Positions 24,101-35,661 of a stretch of DNA of 64,000 nt are shown here, in pieces. The notes under the pieces are model-generated. The model had not been told where the DNA came from. It worked only from the letters and a program-made list of their open reading frames with translations, and searched no databases. The DNA is from Morchella semilibera (taxonomy: Eukaryota; Ascomycota; Pezizomycetes; Pezizales; Morchellaceae): NCBI GenBank assembly GCA_009192285.1, contig WBVU01000004.1:1696001-1760000 (forward strand), read 5' to 3'. Made by a program: the position numbers and the translations under genes. The stretch's first letter is position 1. The number at the start of each line of letters is the position of its first letter.

Positions 24101-27100
24101 CTCGCCATAGTGTTTAGGTAATTTTTTTTCTCTTTCGCGCCGTTTTCTAGTCCGTACGTACTCAATCTCTCCATCGATCGATTTTGCGATAAGGGAACGA
24201 AAAATGTGAAGTGTTCCCCCCCACCCCCCTTCTGGCCCCTCTTGACTCCGCTTCTTATTTGGGGTGTCGTCGTGTACCAGACATCCGGGACCTGAAGCCG
24301 TTATATTTATATTTTTATATTCATGTTCGATCAGGATTAGGATTTGTGGGAACGTCATTCTGCAGCCACATATTTCAATCATCACCAACTCTTCTGCAGA
24401 AGGGGGGGGGGAACGTCAATTGGCGATGGTGAGTGATACTTTGCAGACAATTGTAACTGCAACGCTTACCGCAGTATCATCGGCTAGCAGACAGGGAAAC
24501 AAAATGGACGTATCTGGTGGTCGGTATCGGACAACACATCTGTTGGGTACTTCGTTAAGTTCAACACCATCACTTTTATTATATCCAATTAGCGCCGATA
24601 GCATCGATATCGATGGATCTGGGTGGGTGCGGTTGCTTCGCTGCACAACCCGACTTCCATACCGAATGGGCATCGGGGTCGGATGATATACCCGCCTCGG
24701 CCTAAAGCGGAAAAGGGAGAAAAATTGGTTGAAAAACCTTCCTTGCGAAAATCATTTTTTTAGCATAGGGAAGCTACGGTTTTCTCTCTCTCTTTTTCTC
24801 TGCTGTCTGCCGCTGGTGGGGTGGGGGTCTGGTGGCTTTTCGCTTGTGGTTGTTGGATGGTCGTGTTGGATGGTCGTGCCTGATGCTGTTTCTGGATGTG
24901 CCAGTTAACAGAATTTGTCACGACAGGTTAGTAACATGAAATTGGGCTAACAGCCCCGGGCCAGCCAGAGTGAGATTTGATGTTTGATATCATAACAACG
25001 TCAATGAAACATGGTGAGACATTTGATAAAATCGTCGAACTAACAAATTCTTCTCGCATCGGGGAATCCTATCGGTCTAATACATTAAAAAATGTTCCAA
25101 GGAGATGGATGAATCACTTTCAGCTCGAGGGCACCCAGATACTGCATCTCAAGTACATGAGAGATCTCATGATGATCATCACTTCGCCAACCCCTTTCAA
25201 AGGAATTTAGTACACCACAGTTTCTAGCCTTGCCAAGGCTGATGTTGGTGGTATTCTGCCGGTATTATCCCGGATCCCAAATCAGCACCACACATTACTG
25301 CTAGGAGACGAGATTTTCCTGATGCTTGGTGTAGAACACGCACATTTACGGGTCATTCAAAACATGTGAATGTGGGCCAGTTCGCGGACCACCTTTGTTG
25401 ATGCCAGCGCGATATCTAATTATATCATTTTCTGTTCCGTTTTGGGAGAAGGGCAGAGGGAAATTAGATTACAGGCCCATGGATACGCCTCTCTCTTAAT
25501 GAATCGGTATGGATGGATCGGGGATGGGTGTGATACAGCGTTCGGCTCGGCACGAAAAAGATCTGGGAATCGGAATTCGCGCATGGCTTGGTTTCGAAGA
25601 ATTATGGTCATGTTTCTCGTCTCCATATAATTCTTCAAACATATAACTTGAAGCTAACATTATTTTCCACCCCCTTTCAAGGGGATTCTACGTCATAAAT
25701 GGTTTCTTTTATTTCGACGAGTGATAATATATGATGTAACGAATACTGTATGTCCTTCCGTCATTATAAGCGTGCAGTTGAGTCTGACTTCGCACGCTAA
25801 TTCTGGGTCTGTATAGTATGCTCAAATACCTTCTAGGCATGTGACCCAGAAGTTATCCTACTTTCTGGCTTTGATGAACGCTGGTGGCTTTTTATCGGGT
25901 TCAGGACGTATATTAGAACACCAAATTATTACCGAGGGTGCGAGAGTGATTTTATCATTCCCATACTGGTATAGACACATTTATCTAGGCGTATCTTACA
26001 GTCCAAAGAGTTGGAACTCTGGGTGGGTCGGACAGTGCGGCTATTGGAGGCCGCCGAACCCCGGACAGGCTATTTCGTTTAGGGTATATACGTGGATGTA
26101 TACGAGTACACCACACGCTTTAAAGCCTCGTTTGGATTATGAAAGTTACATAATTGTAGGATTGGGATGAAAGTGAGATATTGAGGGGGAGTCAGAAGGT
26201 TGTGTTCTCTGGAACAGTGTGTGGTCAACAGGGCGATATTTCCCGCAGCCTCGCCTCAAAGTCCTCGCACAAGGCTGACCTGGCTGGATTCATCGCTCGA
26301 TCGCTCAGTAAGCAGTGACCCTTAGCGCCATGACCCCTCAAGGCTTAGTAATGAGGGTAATGATAATATTAGCTGGATTTTCCTCTTGAAGGCGGAGTGT
26401 ACATGTAGTTCTGTATTGATTATGGTGGGGAAATGGTATAGAGGGTCGCCTATATTCGGGGTTAGATTTTGTCGACTTTGTATTTTGTCAATCTAGCTAC
26501 AGATATCCCATCATCCATCAAACCACACCAATGTTAAGGTCTTACTCATCTCGATCTCGAAAACGAGGCGAAGTCGAGGTTCCGTGAGATGGCTCTCCCG
26601 TCTCAAGCCGCCTTCGGCAGCCTCACGGATATCGGTTTGTACTACCAGTATCGAGACGTTCTATTGTCATTGAGACTCTTCACATATTTTTCGCTCATTC
26701 ACCACGTAAGATATTTTTGCGTGTCGTTATGGGGGAAAAGTGGGGGCCATGACTCAACGACCGAAGGAGCCGGCGAGAATTATCCGAATTGGTGTGGAAT
26801 GCGAATAACCTCCTGGCGTCTCTATTGCTCTATTGTACTTGGCCAGATAGTACAGTCCATGGTGGACTGCTTAATTAAGGCGGAAGGGCTAGGGAAAGGG
26901 GGGGGGGGGGGGGCGCCGTTACGCAACCTACCTCGTCATGACATTATTTTATAGTGTTGCATTGGTGTGTCTAAATACTACGTGACCGAGTGCGAAAGGG
27001 GCCTCACAGCCAAGTGCGGCCTTCCTTTTTGACGCTATGAGGTAGGTTTGTTTATTTTGCTCGATATGATGTTTCTGCGTGTGGACAACTAAGGCACAGA

Positions 27101-27454
27101 GGTCCACTGGTGGTATAAATCCGCTAGATACCAGCGTTATCTTTAAGCGTCAGGCTTCGTTGGTAAAGAATCTTAAGGAGAAGCAGAAGTAGGGCGGCGG
27201 ATGAGCTAGCAACAATACTTGCACATCGGGGAAGGAGTCTCAAGAGTTGCGCATATTACTGCAATGTGTAAGTCTCCGTCCCATCGCTGGTGGGTAAGAA
27301 ATATTCTTGCTCGGCTCTAGATCTGCTGTTTGGAAACTAGAGGTTTCTGGGTGTTTTTTCTGTTAGCCATAGACTGGCTACTTGCTAGTATAGGCCTGAA
27401 TATCTAGCTAGGTCAGCGGCATTATGCATGCATCGAAATCTCTTTTGGGGTTCC

Positions 27455-27478
27455 TTTTTTTTTTTTTTTTTTTTTTTT
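27455..27478. repeat. Poly-T run, 24 bases
   Basis: An uninterrupted run of 24 T, followed by C and seven more T. There is no adjoining structure that I can identify. Confidence 0.9.
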
Positions 27479-28911
27479 CTTTTTTTTGCTTCATGTATAT
27501 ATTTGCTTCTATGTTGTTATTCGGATAATCCATTTTATAATCTAATAGCGCAATTGAAACGATTCCACCGGCTGCTTCCTAAAGTTCTCTCCCGTTGAAG
27601 ATTCTCAGAATGAGACTCTGTCTATATATTAATTCAGCAACTAGATGTATACATAAGGACAATACACACCCCCAGGAAGACTCTTCTCATACTGAATATT
27701 GAAGTACATCCACATGCACCCTGCTTACTAAACATGTCTTATATGTCTGGCAAGAAGCCTCGCCGCCTGTCCTCGTGAGCCAACATTATGCACCACGCCG
27801 AGGCCGCGAAGAACAAGGACAAAACGGGCCGCTATTGCGTGCCTAAGTTGAAGTCGGGTATGCACATACATGTGTTTTATGGCAGTGCTGCTGGTAGTAT
27901 AAGTTCCCGGTAGTGAGCTAATGTACTACTACATGTGCTACATGTGGGCGCATGGATCACAGGCCGTCACTCGATGACAAACTACATGTACCGCCTGTTG
28001 TTGAGTCTCGTACTTCCGGACCTACCCACTAGCTTCATAGCCTCCTCGAGATGTGCGGCGCCCACCAGGCACGGTACTCAGCCATCTATATACGTGCGCA
28101 ACTCAGTAACCTGCTAACTTGGTTGGGGGGCTGTGCTTGTTATGGTTGAGTACTTAGGCACCAGTGTACACCTCACTTTGATTGAGGCTGCGTGTATCAT
28201 GGGCGTGCGTATAAGTCGATACAGAGTAGCTGGGATTCTGCTCTACTGGTAATGGGGGTTGGTAGGTAGAGAAGAGGTAGAGTATGTGCAAGGGAGCACC
28301 AACAAGAGCAGGAAAGCGCGCATGCGCAGCCATTTCGTCAAGTACATTTCGAAATTCACAGTTCACAAGCCACAAGACACAAGTCACCAGCGCACACAAT
28401 AATACAGAGTCTGGTAGAATTATTGCAAAAGCGGGTCTTGCGTGACCAAGTATGGCTGTAGGCATGGGTTAAGAAACTGTATAAGGTTACTCGTTCTTAT
28501 AAAATGGTTATGTGGGTTAGGTTTAAAGGTTATTATCATCATGTGTTGAGAGGCTGTGGGCTAGGGTTGTGGGGGATGGATATGGGGTGGTCATGGAGGA
28601 GCCGCGCATGATGATGGGCTCGATCCCCACCCCCGGAGGACCAACCTCCAACCCCCCCCCCTTTTCCTTTAAGGCCAATTAATAGGACTATTGGGTCACG
28701 CAGGACCTACTTTTGAAATAATTCTACAAGACTCTGTAATACAATAAAACTAGCTGTTTAGAGAACTTCATATTTTAATTAATGCTAACTAGACCTAAGA
28801 TTTTTAGCCCTACAGAAACAGAAGAGATCCCCCACTACAAAGTACTCATTACAATTATGGCCCCCTGTATCGTGGCATCCCTAATCCCTCAAACCAAGAA
28901 CTATTCAGCGC

Positions 28912-30047
28912 TTACTCGCAGTGGACCACGCCGTCGCTGTGGGTGTGGCAGGCCCTGGCAGCATCAGAGGTAGAAGTGGCAGCCTGGGTAGGGGTTGTAG
29001 AGGTAGTAGTAGGTGCGGGGGTAGTAGAAGCAGCTGCAGCAGTAGTAGAGGGGGTAGCTGCCACAGTAGAGGAAGCCGCAACAGTTGAAGTCGCCGCCAC
29101 TGCCGCGGTGGAAGAAGAGGCCGGCGCCGGCTCACCCGCGCATCCAACCCCGGGGTTACCAACTACCATCGCGTACACGTCTAGTGCGAACCACTGCAAA
29201 TTATCCGTGTTTCTTACGACATGCGTCTCGTTGCTCTTCGCAAACTCAAGGGCTTCCGCATACCCGCCATGCGTAAAATGATCAATGATCAGCTCCGAGA
29301 TAGCTGGCACATGGAAAAAGCGGTGCACCAGGTCGCTAGCAAAGAAGACGTTGGTCGGCGCACGGGCAACCTCGTAGCCCAGCGCGCACATCTGTGTGAG
29401 CGGACGGCGCACGCGGTAGGACATCTCGCAGATGACGGTCTCGGAGGTTGCGTTTTCGCCGCGCCAGTGGCCAGCCCAGCCAGGCTGGTGGCAATTGCCG
29501 TCAATGTCGTCGCAGCGGAGGAGGACGCCAGGCTTGGACCCATGAAGGAGCTTGTCAAACCAGCCGAGGACTTCGGAGGAGGAGCCGGAGCCGAAGTATT
29601 TTTTGAAGAGGGGGTCGTCAGCGCCGTTGGTGAGGATGTAGTCACGGGCGACGGAGACAAGTTCCTGGTTGTGTATTAGCAGACGGAGTGAGAGAGGGGT
29701 GGGGAGTGTTATGACTGACCTCGGTGTCTTTGAGGGCAGCTTTGAGCTGGCGTTGCTCGGTCACATTGCAGGACTTGTGGATCTCAACCCCCACTAGAGG
29801 AGCAGTGTAGATTAGTATATGTTCCTGCTGGAAAAGCGAGGGGAAACGTTTAAGGGTTTAGAAACCGGAGAGGGGGGGGGGGGAGGGACATACTAGCACC
29901 AATGACTGGCGGCAATGGAGGGGCAGGAGTGTACCCCGCAGCCGCAGAAGTCGCAGCAGAAGCCCCGCTGCCAGTGTACTGTGGAGCAGCAAAAGCACTG
30001 GACGCCAGAACGGCCGCCACAGAGACAAGGTTCTTGAGGTTGAACAT
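28912..30047 (-). CDS. Asp f 2/Pra1-like secreted zinc-binding protein
   Basis: Relatives (Aspergillus Asp f 2, Candida Pra1) are secreted or wall-associated proteins that capture zinc; Asp f 2 is an allergen. The model is complement(join(28912..29664, 29720..29793, 29894..30047)), 326 residues, in frame. MFNLKNLVSVAAVLASSAFA is a signal peptide. Conserved blocks are EIHKSCNVTEQRQLKAALKD, RCDDIDGNCHQPGWAGHWRG (Cys-rich core), CEMSYRVRRPLTQMCALGYE, LVHRFFHVPAI with an HxxxH pair (His190, His194) and DNLQWFALDVYAM. A low-complexity Ala/Thr/Ser/Pro tail, probably O-glycosylated, leads to the C-terminal CHTHSDGVVHCE, a typical metal-binding motif of this family. In A. fumigatus the gene shares a promoter with the zinc transporter zrfC; here no transporter lies upstream within 5 kb. 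Confidence 0.92.
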
Positions 30048-31763
30048 TTTGATTTTCGAGTTTCGTATCGTTAGGCTCGTAAGAAGATTGTCGTTAATTG
30101 GGGAGGAGGGGAGGGGGGTCGTTAGAGGTGTTTGGGAGGAGTGTGTGAACGAGAAGGAGGGGTTGGTTGGTGGTGGAGTGGAGGGGGTGGACTTTATAGA
30201 TGCTGGGGGAGGCACCTGGGTGGGCAGGTGGTTGCATTTTTCAATAACCCAGAACAGGCCAAGGTTACCCAGAAAAACTGCGCTCTTTTTTCCCCTCCCT
30301 TTCTTCAGGACAAGAAAATAGTTGACTTTCTGACCAGACTAGCTCGCATTGATCACGGCCTGGATGGTATGTATATTGCAACCCCGCCCCGCATAAACTT
30401 AAATCTCTTGGGATACCGGGTATGATTGAAAGATCCATAGATCTCGAGCAAGGGAGGTTGGCAGAGGTGGGGGGGGAGTAAATGTGAGATGGTCAACCTT
30501 GACATCCTCAATTGGCTCGGAAGGCTAGACATGCAGCCGTGGACGGAGGGATACTCAGGCACAAAACGGCAGGTGTGAGTAGCTCAATCATTGACATCAT
30601 ATCGACACATGTTCGTCCCTGTAACATGGCATTTTTCAAAGAGGAAATTTAGAAAAAAAGGGCGAGGGTGCGGTAACCTCAGCTACTACATGTACATACA
30701 TGTACATGTACTCTGGTTAGCTGGATGTATATACATGTAGTAGTCTCGTTTCTAAACTCACCGGTAGATTGGTATGTACATAGAGTGCAAGCTTACATGT
30801 ACTTCTGGGAGCCAATTGGGCAGATGGAGAGTGACATGAGTTACCTTTCGAGGTGGCCATATGAGGTTAAGAGTTGCGAGGATCCTATAGCCAGTGTTAC
30901 CTGTACCCGGCTATTATTCACGTTTGGACGGATAGGTACATGTACCTTGAGGGTAGAAAATACTTTGTATGCAGATATGCAGTAGCAGTAGACACCTTGC
31001 GGGTACTTTGTGGTAGTAGTTTTTTTTCCCCGTCCGTTTTTTTTCTTGGCTGAGAGTATATTTTGGACACCTTGATGGGTTCTACAGAACGTCGTTGTTT
31101 TCTGGGTTGTTGGATTGGCAGGGTAAATCTCTTGGCTGGGTAACGGCCGCGCGAGAGACTTGGCAGTAGCAAATAGCAATTGAGACAGTAAGAACGAGGC
31201 TTCTGGATACTAGACGAGTGTGTGTAAGTTATGTACATATCTATCCTATGGGTTGTTACCTTTTTTTTTTATTTGAGAAGATGGGCGAGGGGGCGTAGAG
31301 GGGATCGTGGGGTTGAGGTTGGGGTCGGGGTTGGGGTGGGGCGCTCATGGGAGGTCACTCGGTGGCTGCCAAGAGGTGTGTGTGTGTGTGTGCCAAGGAA
31401 TGGATTCTTGGGATTTTGCCGACACTCAACACTTGGCCGGGATGTTCATGAGCCAGGCGTGGGAATCTCTTACGGACACCAATATCGAGATTTGGGCCTT
31501 TCCTTTATGATTGAAATATATATATATATGCATAATGGTTCGTGGTATTAATATATACTTGACTTACGTACATGTAATATTCAAACCAGGTCGATGCATA
31601 ATTCCGCTGCTTGTATAGCCGTAGCGAGGGTCGATTACATTCCATAACCGACAGAGTGCAGAAGAATACGGATAACCACTACAGAATGTTCATCCCCAAG
31701 AACAGATTTTCTCTTCTCCTCACTTAAAAACTACATCATAATGGATCCCCGCCCCAATTGAAT
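30048..31763. other. Spacer upstream of the Asp f 2-like gene
   Basis: This contains the promoter of the Asp f 2-like gene and the 3' flank of the SDR gene. A cluster of TACATGTA palindromes lies at 30687-30711 (three, overlapping), 30735, 30793, 30937 and 31569. A GT microsatellite is at about 31376-31391. I see no exon. Confidence 0.55.
30258..30265 (+). promoter_or_regulatory. Candidate overlapping PacC and ZafA sites
   Basis: GCCAAGGT, about 210 bp upstream of the Asp f 2-like start codon, contains both GCCAAG (PacC consensus GCCARG) and CAAGGT (ZafA-type CARGGT). In A. fumigatus aspf2 responds to alkaline pH and zinc starvation through these two regulators. Short motifs such as these occur by chance, so this is only suggestive. 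Confidence 0.3.
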
Positions 31764-32789
31764 CTAATAAAATCTCTCACTCGGCGGGAAATCCGTGCTG
31801 GAACTGATACTCGCCCATTCAGCGATCCTCCTATTATACTCCTCGTTCTCCTTCGTGACCAGCTCGACCGTATCGCTGCCCAGAGCCAGCGTCTTTGGTA
31901 TCTCCCTGTCTGACGCCATGCCCGTGCTTGTCAGCACATCATACATGACCGCCGCGCCGCGCTTCGGGTCCCCGAGTTGCTTCCCGTCCCTCTCTGACAT
32001 GAAGGCCGTCACACTCTCGTTGAGCGCGCGGTAGTCCTCGATCGCAGTTTTGGGGAGCATGATGGATTTGTCGCCGGTGAGGAGGGCGGTACGGAAGTAG
32101 CCGGGTTCGATGAGGCAGGTTTTGATGCCGAAGGGGGATATTTCGTTGTCTAGTGTGAGAGAGAGGTCTAAAGGTTGTGAGGGTTAGTAAATTGCATGTA
32201 AAGCCTGGGAATTAGAGAGGAAAATGCTTACTCCGAATTGCGGCCTTGGAGGAATGGTAGATCCCGATCAATGGATCATACTTTGAGGCGCCCATGCTCC
32301 CAACCGTCGCAATAACACCACTCTTGCGCTCCCTCATGTGAGGCAGAATAGCCCTCCAGAGGTTTAGCACACCAAACACATTCGTATGATACTGCGCCAG
32401 CGTCTCCTCCGGTCTACATAAATACTAAGATCAGCGCTCATTCCCGCAAAAGGTAGGGCAGAAGAAGAAGAAGAAGAGAAGCGATTAGAAGAAAAAACAT
32501 ACGTGCGCTCCTCAATGCTCCCACACGCCACCCACGCCGCGTTCAGCACAAAGATATCGATGCGGCCATAGACGGCGACCGCCTCCTCGACCGCTTTCTT
32601 GAGGACATCTAGTGGCTCGTTTTGATCGATCTTGAGCGTGGCCGCGCCGGCGTCTTTCAGGGCGGCGAGGCGGGTGGGGTTGCGGCCGGCGGCGATCACG
32701 AGGTCGCCTTTGGAGAGGATATGCTTGACGAGGTCGAAGCCGAGGCCGGTGGAGGTACCAGTGACGAGCCAGACTTTGGGGGATGACAT
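31764..32789 (-). CDS. Short-chain dehydrogenase/reductase
   Basis: A classical NAD(P)-dependent SDR; the substrate is unknown. The model is complement(join(31764..32167, 32232..32413, 32503..32789)), 290 residues, in frame. The N-terminus MSSPKVWLVTGTSTGLGFDL carries the TGxxxGxG cofactor loop; the next strands include IDQNEPLDV and a VLNAAW segment in place of the usual NNAG. The active site is GSMGASKYDPLIGIYHSSKA, that is Ser, then YxxxK with Tyr at YHSSK, and SPFGIKTCLIEPGYFRT follows. In-frame codons extend upstream to 32927, but the Met at 32789 immediately precedes the family start and is chosen. Many fungal paralogues of this type act in detoxification or secondary metabolism; no cluster is visible here. 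Confidence 0.9.
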
Positions 32790-35661
32790 TTTTGTTGGTA
32801 GGCTTTTTTGTGGAGGTAGTTGGTTTGTGTATTGAGATTTAAGGTTTGAAAGTTTGATATTGAGCTTGCTGAAGATGTTTGTTTGGCACTGATCTGTCTG
32901 GGTACCACAACCTAGTGCGGATATCACTAGTATTTATCTCCCTTCCTCTCCCCCCTCCACAATTCTCCTGAAATATCCAAATAACTTGATTCCACTTGCT
33001 CACCAAACAATGACAACTATCACTCATACGATTCATACCAGCACCAGCACCGAGCCATTTTCCATGATTGGCTTTCGGGGGTGTTTTCCATCTCTATCGG
33101 CGTTAGGCGCTGTCGCCTTCCTTGTTCGGTGTTACTGGTTAGTAATTAGTTAGATTTTAGTGTTGATCGTTGCCTGAGTGGGCAGTAGACTAACCTCAGG
33201 TTGTGTGATTCCACGAAAGTGGCAACGATTTGCTGTGGTCTGGGGTATCGATAGATACTGGCTCTGCGGAAACAAAAAGATGGAGTTCGTGGGTAGTTAT
33301 TGTTGAGATGACGTATTTTATCTTGGTTTCTAGAAGGGATTGGAAAAGACATGTATAGTAAGCCCCCGTTTCGGGCTTTGGGGCCACTGTGATGCAATAT
33401 TCCGTTAAGGTTTGATGCCGCCCTCAAATTGTCTATGGATTAAAAAAGTGGATAACTATCACAAAACTCCGGCCATGTATGTGACGGGAAGTCTTTAGAA
33501 AATCGAGGGAGAACTGAGCCGGATCACAAAGGATCACTCGTCCACAATTCACACGCGGCTAGGAGCTGTCCACCACTACTCGCGCGTTAACTAAGTCGTC
33601 GGATATCGTTGCAACCAAAAATTCCGACTTTTTAGTTAACGGTTGAGTACATAAGACAAGTAATGCCCTCGTAGACGTGCCTTAGGGTGTGAGAAACCTG
33701 TAGTGGGTTGGGATCAAACCTATAGCCGCTCTCCATTCGCTCCCTGCTATTGCTCCATTCCTTGGAGAGACATGGTTTAACCAATTGACATCCTTAGGTT
33801 CTGTTTAGATCTAATGTGATAAATAATGCTTGTTTTCGTTTTTCATCGTTTCATGGTTTGGGTCCAGTAGCTGGGTTCCCCTGTGGTTTGGTTACCAAGG
33901 CCATAATGTTATTCATTACCCGCCTCTACTCGCGGGGTTGGAGCAATAATATATGCCGTTGATGGCCTAATAATATAAACGCAATATATAGGATACTGGT
34001 TTTTGTTTCACCACACTGGGAATTTCTGTTAGTGGCCGCAATACCTTAGCCTGAAATACGATATATGTAAATAGCTTTACTAAGTGTCTGGCGATAAGCT
34101 CAGAGAATGCTGGACCTCCACTAAAGGTATTATTGTCTTGAGCTTGCGGTTCAATTTTCTCATAGCCTTGGAGAAGCCCCCCCCCCCCCTCTCCAACGAA
34201 ATGAGTAGAGCATTACTCTAATCGATCATTATCATAAAACAATCAATAAACTTTGGGGTCCCCCCAACGGTCAGAGACTGCTCTTTTGGTGGAATGTTCT
34301 CTTACTGGTGCTATTATTAGGCGACCCGCACACTGCACTGGTAGGGCAACGGATTAGTTTCCAACATTATTGTGATGCAGGATATCGAGGTACTGGAAGT
34401 TTGGTAGAAGGTAGCCTTTGATATGAGATCGGGTATTGTTCTATCGGAACGTCTGGGGCCCTCCCTCCCATGTAGGGATCCCCTCGGGAGGAGGCTTATT
34501 GCGAACCGTCTATTCGTATAAGAAACCAGTGACTACATCCTTTAGATAGACCGCGGTCTGTAGTTATATAGCCTTCTGGGCTAGTTCTACTATGCAGCTT
34601 CTATATTCCTATACTACTGTAAATTCTAATTTTGTACCCGTTTCGACTCTTGCCTTTAGTCAAGGTGGATTAATACCCAGGCTAGTGATTCCGGAACGAA
34701 GCAAGGGTCTTAACCGGTGCCTAGAAACCCTGGCGTCGCATCTTGACAGTCCCGTTTCATATCTGGCTCGTCCAACCTAATAGTTGACGTCCGAATAAGG
34801 TACGGCTGAAGGATTTGACTGAGAGTGGTTTTGTCACTGGCCTTGCCACTTCTTATTCAACCTCCTCCTCTTCCTGGTACTGTACTCCCTAACGGAACCC
34901 GGACGCATAGCCAACAATTGCAACTCGGCCCCCGGGTAACTCGGAAACTCCTCGCAGGGGAAGAAGCCTTGGAGATGCCGAGCTGAGAGCAAGGCGCAGA
35001 GGCACCCTTCTAAAATAAGCTAGACGGCACTTGGTAAAAGAACTCAAGTTACGAGAAGTCCGAAGTGAGCCTTCTTGTGTTCTTGGCCCTTTAAAAAAAA
35101 AAGGGTGTTCCAAGACAAACTAGAGCGGGGTATTTAAAGTGAGTAAACACTGCTACTATATGTATGTAAAGAGTGTTGCACCGCCTCAATACGTATTCCT
35201 AGAGTACGCGTACGGGAGGGGAAAAAAAAGGTCTTGAAAGTACATGTATGTGATAGAAACAAAGAAACAGAAGTCAAGGTGAGGCTTTTCAGAGGATGTT
35301 CCAAATTCTGTCGCACGTGATGAATACAGAATACATACATGTAGCTTACGTGCGTTGCTGCGGCTTAGACCCTGGCAGAGGGAAGATCAGATCAGGACAA
35401 GACTTCGCCGCTGCTTTCGTCATTATTGGCGGGGGTCCCCGGGTCCGAGAACAGCAACTTCACCATTCTTACAAACGTCCCTCGGGAACCCGCTTCTCCG
35501 TGTTCACTCACTCCATCACTTCACTCCTCATTCTCTTCTCCTTCTCCTCCTTCTTCTTCCTCACACAGTGTACCACCCCTTTTACCAATTTTTCAAAAAG
35601 ATACTGAATAGCTCTCTTGCCCCCGCCCCCCGCCCCCCCCCCCCCAATAGATTCTAACAAC
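32790..35661. other. Spacer between the SDR and RVS167-type genes
   Basis: The divergent promoters of the SDR gene (left end) and of the BAR-SH3 gene (right end, pyrimidine-rich at about 35505-35650, ending in a C run) flank about 2 kb of anonymous sequence. There is a C11 run near 34178 and TACATGTA at 35243 and 35336. I recognise no gene or element. Confidence 0.5.

Larger units (their letters stand above)
19953..28911. other. Gene desert of about 9 kb
   Basis: No gene is recognised. The first 1.4 kb, upstream of the LRR gene, is purine-rich with a G16 run at 20075..20090, an A/G-rich block and a T25 run at 21078..21102; it probably contains the LRR gene promoter. Further on are a C run near 22361, GCTCAT repeats (about 24029-24060), a tRNA-like stretch on the minus strand near 23879-23935, a G16 run at 26898..26913 and a T24 run at 27455..27478. 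TACATGTA occurs at about 23793, 23841, 26399 and 27982. Open frames such as 25841..26170 and 26589..26954 show no family resemblance I can name. Confidence 0.6.

Noticed and set aside
25841-26170. Open frame of 109 codons on the plus strand
   Set aside because: Composition looks random, no splice partners or family resemblance, and it sits in repeat-like desert DNA.
26589-26954. Open frame of 121 codons on the plus strand
   Set aside because: It runs through a G16 homopolymer, lacks conserved motifs and has no partner exons.
29000-29130. Ala/Val-rich plus-strand frames opposite the Asp f 2-like gene
   Set aside because: They are the complement of the Thr/Ala/Pro low-complexity tail of the real gene.
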